Below, piece by piece: positions 1 through 5,538 of a stretch of DNA of 9,370 bases. Numbering within the stretch: position 1 is the first letter of the stretch; each line of letters opens with the position of its first letter. The stretch comes from Saprospiraceae bacterium. Its GTDB lineage: Bacteria; Bacteroidota; Bacteroidia; Chitinophagales; Saprospiraceae. Location of the stretch: assembly GCA_020628755.1 (NCBI GenBank), contig JAHDEQ010000036.1:13070-22439 (forward strand), written 5' to 3'. The notes beneath the pieces were generated by a model. The model made no database searches. It worked only from the letters and a program-made list of their open reading frames with translations, and had not been told where the DNA came from. A program made the translations under genes and the position numbers.

Positions 1-1
1 G

Positions 2-100
2 CATCTGCGATATAATGCGCTCAAAAAAATAAAGCGCATGGCATCACCGTTTGGAAACTGCGACGAACCTATGAGCATTTGCAGCTCTTTTGCAGACTAA
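2..100 (+). CDS. Possible 3' end of a rightward gene, cut by the window edge
   Basis: A frame is open from the left edge to a TAA at 98-100, giving 32 codons. The peptide (LRYNALKKIKRMASPFGN, then CDEPMSICSSFAD) looks like ordinary protein, with a basic stretch followed by a short Cys-containing tail. I do not recognise a family. If real, the gene would run convergently into the CoA-binding gene, whose stop codon lies only about 20 bases away. A small hairpin (92-107) overlaps its stop codon. An open frame of 32 codons can occur by chance, so this is a tentative call. Confidence 0.35.
   Translation, partial: HLRYNALKKIKRMASPFGNCDEPMSICSSFAD
15..39. repeat. Short inverted repeat (ATGCGCT/AGCGCAT)
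   Basis: Two perfect 7-base arms at 15-21 and 33-39 flank an A-rich 11-base spacer. The site lies downstream of the leftward CoA-binding gene and inside the possible rightward open frame. It could form a weak hairpin, but no clear T-tract follows on either strand, so terminator function is doubtful. Confidence 0.3.
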
Positions 101-107
101 AGTCTGC
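92..107. repeat. Small palindrome GCAGACT-AA-AGTCTGC between convergent ends
   Basis: Perfect 7-base arms (92-98 and 101-107) are separated by two bases. The site lies 13 bases past the stop codon of the leftward CoA-binding gene and covers the stop of the possible rightward frame. No T-tract follows on either strand, so it is not a textbook terminator. A dispersed palindromic repeat or a 3'-end stabilising hairpin are both possible. Confidence 0.4.
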
Positions 108-119
108 GGTACGTCCCAT

Positions 120-482
120 TTAATACGCTCCCAAATTGAGTAGCACTAAGGTACAAGCAATCTCTGTTTCGATACCTTCTTTTTTAAGAATATTGACCAA
201 TTCTGCATTTTCAGTACCTGGATTAAAAATGACTCGTTTGGGTTTTAAACTCAAAATATAGTCGTAGTATTGTTTTTGTCGTTCAGGATTGAGATATAAA
301 GTAACGGTATCAACAGCTTCTTCTTGTGGCAAATCATTGCGAATCTCAATGCCTTCAATTGTTCCTTTTTTGATGCCTACAGGTACGACTTCGTGCTGCT
401 TATTTTTTAGACGTTGCACAGCGAGGTAGGAATACCGAGTAGGATTGGTCGAAGCCCCAAGGACAATTGTTTTTTTGGACAT
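120..482 (-). CDS. CoA-binding Rossmann-fold protein (YccU/CoA_binding_2 type)
   Basis: This is a small single-domain cytosolic protein of 120 residues, counted from the ATG at 480-482. It opens with the nucleotide-binding beta strand and Gly-rich turn KTIVLGASTNP. It continues with the HEVVPVGI strand, DTVTLYL, and the PKRVIFNPGTENAEL segment near its C-terminal third. This is the layout of stand-alone CoA-binding domains related to succinyl-CoA synthetase alpha and YccU. Members bind CoA, but their cellular role is not established. An in-frame ATG 13 codons upstream (519-521) exists, but the added residues are encoded by the GTGTTCA repeat element, do not resemble the family, and precede the first beta strand. 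I therefore prefer the ATG at 482. The gene lies 115 bases downstream of pdhC on the same strand and could be its last co-transcribed partner, though the repeat element intervenes. Confidence 0.8.
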   Translation of the reverse strand: MSKKTIVLGASTNPTRYSYLAVQRLKNKQHEVVPVGIKKGTIEGIEIRNDLPQEEAVDTVTLYLNPERQKQYYDYILSLKPKRVIFNPGTENAELVNILKKEGIETEIACTLVLLNLGAY

Positions 483-497
483 ATTTTTAGCTTGCGC

Positions 498-592
498 GTG
501 TTCAGGTATCGACGTGTTCAAGTGTTCAAGTATTCACGTGTTCATGTTTTTATATGCAACGTGAACACGTGGATACCTAGATACATGAACAC
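498..592. repeat. Nested inverted-repeat element built from GTGTTCA units
   Basis: GTGTTCA occurs four times on the plus strand (498-504, 514-520, 522-528, 538-544) and twice inverted as TGAACAC (562-568, 586-592). The inner arms 530-544 (GTATTCACGTGTTCA) and 562-576 pair at 14 of 15 positions, including a perfect 10-base core. The outer arms 498-510 and 580-592 pair at 12 of 13. Together they form a long imperfect hairpin filling the gap between pdhC and the CoA-binding gene. No transposase or coding potential is associated. It resembles a REP-like or MITE-like intergenic palindrome. Transcribed from the minus strand, it could fold between the two genes and affect read-through or mRNA stability. 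Confidence 0.75.
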
Positions 593-597
593 CTCAT

Positions 598-1926
598 CTA
601 AACCATTAAACGAATAGGATTTTCTAAAATATCTTTGAAGGTTTGAAGGAATTGCGATCCTGTTGCGCCATCTACTACACGGTGGTCGCAAGAAAGCGTC
701 ACTTTCATCATATTGCCAACCTTAATTTTGCCTTCTTTGACAATTGGTTTTTCGATGATAGAACCAACTGCCATGATACAAGAATCGGGTGGATTGATAA
801 TCGCCGTAAATTCTTCGATACCAAACATTCCTAAATTAGAAATGGTAAAGGTATTGCCCGACATTTCGTCGGGTTGTAGCTTTTTGGATTTGGCTTTTTT
901 GGCGTAAGCCCGAACTTCAATATCAATTTGAGACAATGTTTTAATATCAGCGTATCGAATAACTGGTACAAGTAGTCCATCTTCGACGGCTACCGCCACT
1001 CCAATATTAACATCTTTATTAATACGAATCGTATCGCCCAACCACGATGAATTGACCGCAGGATGCGAACGCAAAGATAATGCTACCGCCTTGACTACCA
1101 AGTCATTGAAGGAAATACGTGTAGGAGAAACCTCGTTGAGTTTGCTACGCAATTTCATGGCTTTACCCATATTGATTTCTACAGTTAAGTAGAAATGAGG
1201 AGCTGAAAATTTGCTTTCACCCAAGCGACGTGCAATCGTTTTACGCATTTGCGAAACCCGAACATCTTCAAAATTGGGTTCGCCACTATTAAATGCAAAT
1301 GGTACAACTGCAGGAGCTTCTTTTTCTTCGGCTGCTGGTTGGCTTGGCGGCGCAACTGGTGCAGCAGGAGGAGCAGTTGTTGTTGAAACTACGGGTTTTG
1401 GTGTAGCAGCTCCTTTATTGGATTGTAAATATGCTTCAATATCACGCTTGACAATACGACCATTGTCGCCGCTACCTTGAATAGCTGACAAGTCAATTCC
1501 TGCTTCGGAAGCCATGCTTTTGGCCAATGGAGAGGCTTTGACACGTTGGTCGCTTGCAGGAGCAGTTGCAACTTGTGGAGCAGTTGGCGCAGTAGTTTCT
1601 GTGATAGGAGTTTCTTCGGCAGCAGGCGCACTTGCTTTGGGTGCAGCACCTTCGCTTTCAGCAGCAGCGAGGGCAGCTTTCCAATCTTCGCCTTCTTCGC
1701 CAATCACAGCAATTACGCCATTGATAGGAACAGCGCCTTCTTTTACTGCAATGTGCAGGAGTACTCCTTCGGAATAACTATCTAATTCCATAGTTGCTTT
1801 GTCCGTTTCGACTTCGGCGATGGTATCACCTGGTTCTACAGAATCACCTTCGTTGATTAACCAAGCTACAATGACACCTTCTTCCATAGTGTCGCTCATT
1901 CGAGGCATTCGGATGACTTCAGCCAT
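598..1926 (-). CDS. pdhC: Pyruvate dehydrogenase E2, dihydrolipoamide acetyltransferase
   Basis: This is the E2 core of the pyruvate dehydrogenase complex. It moves the acetyl group from E1 via a lipoyl arm to CoA, making acetyl-CoA in the cytosol. The 442 residues show the standard order. An N-terminal lipoyl domain (about 1-80) carries the lipoylated Lys43 in VETDKATMELDSY. A Pro/Ala/Glu-rich flexible linker (about 91-127) follows. The peripheral-subunit-binding domain (about 130-167, ASPLAKSMASEAGID through GSGDNGRIVKRDIEAYL) is followed by a second Pro/Ala linker (168-210). The catalytic acyltransferase domain (about 220-442) has the signature SCDHRVVDGATG, with catalytic His415 and Asp419. 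There is one lipoyl domain, where some bacterial E2s have two or three. E1 genes are not adjacent. The hydrolase gene lies 60 bases upstream on the same strand, so read-through is possible. A branched-chain or 2-oxoglutarate E2 is less likely by overall similarity, but motifs alone do not exclude it. Confidence 0.92.
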   Translation of the reverse strand: MAEVIRMPRMSDTMEEGVIVAWLINEGDSVEPGDTIAEVETDKATMELDSYSEGVLLHIAVKEGAVPINGVIAVIGEEGEDWKAALAAAESEGAAPKASAPAAEETPITETTAPTAPQVATAPASDQRVKASPLAKSMASEAGIDLSAIQGSGDNGRIVKRDIEAYLQSNKGAATPKPVVSTTTAPPAAPVAPPSQPAAEEKEAPAVVPFAFNSGEPNFEDVRVSQMRKTIARRLGESKFSAPHFYLTVEINMGKAMKLRSKLNEVSPTRISFNDLVVKAVALSLRSHPAVNSSWLGDTIRINKDVNIGVAVAVEDGLLVPVIRYADIKTLSQIDIEVRAYAKKAKSKKLQPDEMSGNTFTISNLGMFGIEEFTAIINPPDSCIMAVGSIIEKPIVKEGKIKVGNMMKVTLSCDHRVVDGATGSQFLQTFKDILENPIRLMV

Positions 1927-1986
1927 TTTTTATTTTTTTTTGAGATTCGAAAAATTTCCGAAAAATACGAAAAGAAATTAAATATT

Positions 1987-2832
1987 TTAACTCCAATCTT
2001 TAAGTAAACCAATAAAATGGTCAGGATGTTTAGCCCAATTGAAATGTCCTAGATTTTTAATTTGTGCATCTTGTGCCGAAACGACCTCGTGTCGAATCGT
2101 AGAATTGGGATGATATTTTTGATATAGATTTTTAGTAGCTTCTACAGGTGCAAAGGTATCGCCTTTGATGCTGATAGCCAAAATATTGGTTTGGAGCTGT
2201 GCCAAAGCCGCTTCATAATCAAAGTCATCGTTATCAATGATGTATTTTCCTGTGCGGCCGTTGCGCCCCCAATCTTGCATGACTCCTCGTGCCTCTGAAC
2301 CTCCAAAACCCATTTTTTCGCCTGGATAGTAACCAACTATTTTTCCTAAAAATTTAATTAGATAAGTCGCATAGTAAATTCTTGTCCCTGCCCATCCTTT
2401 ACATCCTTTGTAGTAAACCGAACATGAAGCAATTAGTACGATGCCATCTAAAGCCGGGGGCTTTTTTGATAAAAAAAGCCCGCCCAATTGACCTCCTAAA
2501 CTGTGCCCTAAAAGATATTTTTTATTATCAGGAAACTGATTTCCTATTTTTTCAATAACAAAGTCAATGTCTTCTATCAATTCTTTATAACCAAAATTGA
2601 CTGTTCGGGAAGGCCGAACACTCGATTTGCCGTTGCCACGCCAATCGGTCAAACACACATGAAACCCGTTTTGCGCTAATTTTTCAAGGAGCGTTTTGTA
2701 ATACGAAGCTCGAACACCAAGCGCAGGAAAAACGAAAATTAGCGGCACATTGGAATTTTCAGATCTACACAAAGTTATTTCGTTGGTAGAACCATCTCTT
2801 AATTTTATAGGAATAATCTCAGTTGTTGGCAT
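1987..2832 (-). CDS. Alpha/beta-fold hydrolase
   Basis: This is a 281-residue cytosolic serine hydrolase with no signal peptide. Visible family landmarks are VPLIFVFPALG (about 29-39, strand and oxyanion-hole region), LTDWRGNGKSS (about 61-71), and the nucleophile elbow LGHSLGGQLGG with Ser111. Asp225 in IKGDTFAPVEA is the likely triad acid, and His263 in LGHFNWAKHP is the likely triad base. The pattern fits the predicted alpha/beta hydrolases of the COG4757 type, whose substrates are unknown. An esterase or thioesterase role is possible, but nothing in the sequence decides it. Its ATG lies inside the last codons of the sulfotransferase-like gene, a 14-bp overlap in a different frame, which suggests translational coupling and a shared job. 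Specificity is not assigned. Confidence 0.85.
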   Translation of the reverse strand: MPTTEIIPIKLRDGSTNEITLCRSENSNVPLIFVFPALGVRASYYKTLLEKLAQNGFHVCLTDWRGNGKSSVRPSRTVNFGYKELIEDIDFVIEKIGNQFPDNKKYLLGHSLGGQLGGLFLSKKPPALDGIVLIASCSVYYKGCKGWAGTRIYYATYLIKFLGKIVGYYPGEKMGFGGSEARGVMQDWGRNGRTGKYIIDNDDFDYEAALAQLQTNILAISIKGDTFAPVEATKNLYQKYHPNSTIRHEVVSAQDAQIKNLGHFNWAKHPDHFIGLLKDWS

Positions 2833-3655
2833 TTATTTCGTTTGCATATTTTTTTAAGGCTTGCCAATCTTCGTCAAAATAGAGGCGTACTTTTTCTAAA
2901 TCTTTAGAAGGAATTAAAGGTTCTTCGCCAATCCATTTTTCAGGAAACAATGCGGCACTATACATAGTTGCGTATGATGCTAACATTTTGGAGCGTCGGC
3001 GTAGCCAATGTCTGACGCCAGATTTGGCTTTTGCATATACAGTATAGTCAGGTTCTACAAAATAGCGTTGTGCGACTTTTCGGATAAATTTGAGTTGTTT
3101 TTCGCTATACGATTTATGGACAGGAGCTAAAGAAATTGCGTCTTTGAGATAAGTCGTTTGTGTGTAATGGGCAATTTGGTCAAAGAAAGCAAAAGCATCT
3201 TTTTTTAAATCTTCGTGAAAAAGGACGAGAGGTTTTTGATGAAAATGTTTTTCTACAATTTGGATTTTATCCATAAAATTGACTTGGCTTTTTTTCCATA
3301 AACCTTGGTCATTTTCGACATCTATAAATTCGTTAAAAGAACGGTGGCCACCGTTCTTGACGTAGCGACGGTATTGCGAAGCCATCCAGCCATCGTGTCG
3401 CCGAAAGGCAATAATGATGTGAGTATCAGGATAGATTTTGGAAAAACGAGACACTTCTCGTTCGAGTTGGTTGTCAAATTCTCTCGAAAGTAGGATTTTA
3501 TCAAGAGGCGCACTATCTATATGATTTTGATATTGTTTGTATTTGGTACTATGTATATAGTGTAGTCCTTGCAGTTGTCCGAAAAAGCGATTCTGCAAAT
3601 AGGTAGAGGCAACCTTGCCCAATCCAACATGGAAGTATATTTTTTTGGATGGCAT
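2819..3655 (-). CDS. Sulfotransferase-like protein (PAPS-dependent fold)
   Basis: This 278-residue protein begins with KIYFHVGLGKVASTYLQNRFF (residues 5-25), which matches the P-loop-like 5'-phosphosulfate-binding loop (GxxKxxST) of PAPS sulfotransferases. Residues 80-98 (IIIAFRRHDGWMASQYRRY) match the 3'-phosphate-binding region, with Arg85/Arg86 and Ser93 as likely ligands. No signal peptide is seen, so it should act in the cytosol or at the inner membrane face. The acceptor is unknown; bacterial relatives modify glycans, lipids or small molecules. Residues about 205-240 are rich in Arg and Lys. A Bacteroidota promoter element (TATCTTTG) ends four bases before the ATG, so its mRNA is probably leaderless or nearly so. 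It overlaps the downstream hydrolase by 14 bp. Family assignment rests on the two motifs and overall length, and no PAPS synthesis genes are in view. Confidence 0.72.
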   Translation of the reverse strand: MPSKKIYFHVGLGKVASTYLQNRFFGQLQGLHYIHSTKYKQYQNHIDSAPLDKILLSREFDNQLEREVSRFSKIYPDTHIIIAFRRHDGWMASQYRRYVKNGGHRSFNEFIDVENDQGLWKKSQVNFMDKIQIVEKHFHQKPLVLFHEDLKKDAFAFFDQIAHYTQTTYLKDAISLAPVHKSYSEKQLKFIRKVAQRYFVEPDYTVYAKAKSGVRHWLRRRSKMLASYATMYSAALFPEKWIGEEPLIPSKDLEKVRLYFDEDWQALKKYANEINANN

Positions 3656-3659
3656 GCCG

Positions 3660-3667
3660 CAAAGATA
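3660..3667 (-). promoter_or_regulatory. Bacteroidota -7 promoter element (TATCTTTG) for the sulfotransferase-like gene
   Basis: On the minus strand TATCTTTG is a perfect fit to the phylum's TAnnTTTG element and is followed by CGGC and then the ATG. A start a few bases after the element puts transcription initiation at or next to the start codon. No good -33 TTG/TTTG is seen at the expected distance, where the upstream terminator hairpin lies instead. Confidence 0.65.
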
Positions 3668-3686
3668 GGTTTTCTAAGAAATAGAA

Positions 3687-3720
3687 AAGTCCCTATGCCA
3701 AATAATTGGCATAGAGACTT
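3687..3720 (-). terminator. Intrinsic terminator of the thioredoxin-SPOR gene
   Basis: Arms 3687-3701 and 3706-3720 pair at 14 of 15 positions around an ATAA/TTAT loop. Reading leftward, the stem is followed by TTCTATTTCTT, a T-rich tail. It lies just downstream of the leftward gene ending at 3744. The A/T-rich flank on the other side would also allow some function in the opposite direction. It sits immediately upstream of the next gene's promoter, separating the two transcription units. Confidence 0.75.
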
Positions 3721-3743
3721 AAAGAAAATTTTATAAAAGGGAT

Positions 3744-4751
3744 TTATTTCAAGGTTGACAAGTCAATTGGAAAACCGCCTGTCATACCGTGATAATCAAG
3801 TTGTTGGGCAAATTCTTTTGCACCTTCGATATTGTCATAGTGTCCAAGTAAAATCTTGTACATGGGCTTGTCATTTTTGCGAATGGCATGAACGATAATA
3901 TCTTCATAGCGTTGCTGCAATTGCGATACTTGTACAAGCACATTCTCGTACTCGAAAAATGCTCCAATTTGTACACTATAGCCTTTGTATTCTTGAGGTT
4001 CTACTAAAAAACGGAACAAACCATTACCCGTCACTAAAGGTGCATCAACTGAATTTTCTGCAAGTGGTTGTTCTTCCTCCACTTCATATGATAAGTTTGG
4101 CTTACGTTCTGGACCAGGATGTGGTATATTTGTAGGCTCTTCAGGTTGCTCCTCCAACTGATTTGGAATATTGTAAGAAGGTTCGGTTTCAGTCGTAGCC
4201 TCAGCTAATGCTGTCTCCATTTCGGCTGTAGTTTCTGACAAATTATAGTCCGAAAAATCGTTAGTCCCTTCAAAAGGCAAATCTTGAGTTGGTACTTCCA
4301 ATTTGGGTTCTAGTTCTGGCTCGGGTTCAGGAATAATGGTAATGATTTTATTAGAAGGCTTATCGTGCTGCTCCATAATCTGGAGCAAGCGAGAAGGAGC
4401 CATAGATTCTTCATATTTTGATAATAACTCTCCTTTTGAATTAAGAATGAGTATTGTTGGTAAAACATTTACATTATAGCGTTGTTTCAAAGCATAACCA
4501 TCAAAATTGTCAATATCAATCTTAACAGGTACGAAACTTGCTTTGAAATAATTGTCAACACGACTATCAGAATACGTATGCTCATCCATAAACTTGCAAG
4601 GCGAACACCATTGAGCTGTAAAGCCTACCATGATGAGTTTACCTTCTGTACCAGCACGGTGTTTAGCCGTAAGCATATTGTTTTCAAAGTCTTCGAGTGA
4701 GTATGAAATGAAAGGCACAAGACAGAATATCAATAAAATCAGTTGTCTCAT
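3744..4751 (-). CDS. Secreted thioredoxin-like protein with C-terminal SPOR domain
   Basis: This 335-residue protein is predicted to be exported. Residues 1-18 are a signal peptide: R3, a hydrophobic core LILLIFCLVPFI, and a likely signal peptidase I site after SYS. Residues about 20-135 form a thioredoxin fold with the redox motif QWCSPCK (Cys49, Cys52), and Pro98 in VNVLPTILIL matches the cis-Pro loop. Residues about 138-245 are a low-complexity Glu/Pro/Thr-rich acidic linker. Residues about 256-330 form a SPOR domain (YSVQIGAFFEYEN, then MYKILLGHYDNIEGAKEFAQQL). SPOR domains bind peptidoglycan lacking stem peptides, often at division septa. The inferred role is a periplasmic thiol-disulfide enzyme tethered to the cell wall by a flexible acidic stalk. 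It appears to be transcribed alone, with a divergent neighbour upstream and its own terminator. The domain assignments are firm, and the combined role is inference. Confidence 0.85.
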   Translation of the reverse strand: MRQLILLIFCLVPFISYSLEDFENNMLTAKHRAGTEGKLIMVGFTAQWCSPCKFMDEHTYSDSRVDNYFKASFVPVKIDIDNFDGYALKQRYNVNVLPTILILNSKGELLSKYEESMAPSRLLQIMEQHDKPSNKIITIIPEPEPELEPKLEVPTQDLPFEGTNDFSDYNLSETTAEMETALAEATTETEPSYNIPNQLEEQPEEPTNIPHPGPERKPNLSYEVEEEQPLAENSVDAPLVTGNGLFRFLVEPQEYKGYSVQIGAFFEYENVLVQVSQLQQRYEDIIVHAIRKNDKPMYKILLGHYDNIEGAKEFAQQLDYHGMTGGFPIDLSTLK

Positions 4752-4853
4752 AACAAATAAATATTGTGTGGGATTATAAAATTATTATTCTATATCAAAT
4801 GGAATATGGAGTAATCTTTAGAATAATCGTTTTTGTTTTGATGTGAAATTGAA

Positions 4854-4876
4854 ATTTTATTTTATTAAAATAAAAT
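4854..4876. repeat. AT-only palindrome in the divergent promoter region
   Basis: Perfect 10-base arms ATTTTATTTT (4854-4863) and AAAATAAAAT (4867-4876) flank a 3-base centre. It is positioned between the two divergent genes and could be a repressor or nucleoid-protein site. AT-rich palindromes of this kind also arise easily by chance in such DNA. Confidence 0.45.
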
Positions 4877-4974
4877 CACATATGATTATTTTAGTATATG
4901 TACAATAACTATACCAGTTAAAAGAATTGTGATTTTTTGACAAAACATCTATATTCGTATTTAAATATGATCAG

Positions 4975-5006
4975 GTTGATGAATAAAATTTAAAAAATTC
5001 ATCAAC
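4975..5006 (+). promoter_or_regulatory. Inverted repeat GTTGATGAAT just upstream of the 124-residue gene
   Basis: Perfect 10-base arms at 4975-4984 (GTTGATGAAT) and 4997-5006 (ATTCATCAAC) are separated by an A/T-only 12-base spacer. The repeat ends 22 bases before the ATG at 5029. It may be an operator for a dimeric regulator or a 5'-leader hairpin. The mixed-base arms make it less likely to be chance than the AT-only palindrome further upstream. Confidence 0.5.
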
Positions 5007-5028
5007 TTGGACTAAATAATACTATGAA

Positions 5029-5403
5029 ATGATTTACGTTAGTAAAGAAGCTATTCAAGCAGCTTTTGAGAAGGTTGACACAACCAACGAGGGGTTTTAT
5101 ATAGACTTACAAAAAGATATAAAGCATAGAAAATCAAGTATGGCAATTGCCTACTTTATAAAGGCTCAACTCATATCTTTCCCTAATGAAGTACTCAAAA
5201 AAGAGGTAGATGAAATGGTTGAAGAGTCTTTAATTTCCATTGCTCAATGGGAACAAATGAATAATTTGCTCCAAAGCGACCCCAATGGCAACTTTAGAGT
5301 TTCCATTTTCCTAAAAAAAAGAAATCGCTTTGTTCTGGAAACCGAATACTCTGACGAAGTACCAGAACCTTCCGAAGAAACCATTAATGATTCTGAAGAA
5401 TAA
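5029..5403 (+). CDS. Uncharacterised 124-residue acidic-tailed protein
   Basis: I do not recognise this family. The product is 124 residues, has no signal peptide or membrane segment, and looks cytosolic. Residues 1-75 are predicted mainly helical (EAIQAAFEKVD, KDIKHRKSSMAIAYFIKAQL, KKEVDEMVEESLISIAQWEQ). Residues about 85-108 read as beta strands (NFRVSIFLKKRNRFVLETEY). The last 15 residues are a Glu/Ser/Asp-rich tail. The ATG at 5029 is preceded by an overlapping two-codon frame, ATG AAA TGA, at 5024-5032. The gene occupies the slot upstream of fabH and reads in the same direction, but a 135-base gap with a weak hairpin lies between them, so co-transcription is uncertain. Codon use and length make it a credible gene. 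No function is assigned. Confidence 0.75.
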   Translation: MIYVSKEAIQAAFEKVDTTNEGFYIDLQKDIKHRKSSMAIAYFIKAQLISFPNEVLKKEVDEMVEESLISIAQWEQMNNLLQSDPNGNFRVSIFLKKRNRFVLETEYSDEVPEPSEETINDSEE

Positions 5404-5420
5404 TTTAAATCCAAATAACT

Positions 5421-5459
5421 GATAGTCCTTACTTAATTTCTATTTCATTTAGTACTATC
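5421..5459 (+). terminator. Weak candidate terminator after the 124-residue gene
   Basis: GATAGT (5421-5426) and ACTATC (5454-5459) pair, with two more pairs inside after one mismatch, leaving a loop of about 20 bases. A T-run at 5465-5472 follows. The long loop and short stem make this weak. A second imperfect repeat (TTACCTTG at 5471-5478 and CAAGGCAA at 5488-5495) follows directly and might be regulatory for fabH. Confidence 0.3.
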
Positions 5460-5538
5460 CTACATTTTTTTTACCTTGCTGCATCTTATCATATGTCAAG
5501 GCAAAACTACCTAATGATATATTCTAATTACTGTTGAT

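Larger units (their letters stand above)
4752..5028. other. Divergent intergenic region with two inverted repeats
   Basis: This 277-base, strongly AT-rich stretch separates the leftward Trx-SPOR gene from the rightward 124-residue gene and must hold promoters for both. I see no open frame of note and no RNA gene. A perfect TAnnTTTG element is not evident on either strand. TATATTCG at 4950-4957 is one base off for the rightward gene but lacks a properly spaced -33 element. Two inverted repeats, listed separately, are the clearest structures. Confidence 0.6.

Noticed and set aside
483..521. Longer start (ATG at 519-521) for the CoA-binding protein
   Set aside because: The extra 13 residues are encoded partly by the GTGTTCA repeat element and precede the first beta strand of the Rossmann fold; the ATG at 480-482 gives the normal family start.
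498..592. CRISPR-like array from repeated GTGTTCA
   Set aside because: The repeats are only 7 bases, irregularly spaced and partly inverted, with no unique spacers and no cas genes nearby.
1389..1785. Several open frames over the pdhC linker region
   Set aside because: They arise from the repetitive Pro/Ala linker codons of E2 read in other frames.
1948..1974. Three CGAAAAA-type direct repeats upstream of pdhC
   Set aside because: Spacing (11 and 9 bases) is near helical, but the units are short and A-rich; I cannot separate them from base-composition effects. A TATTTTTC match to the -7 element overlaps them but has a mismatch.
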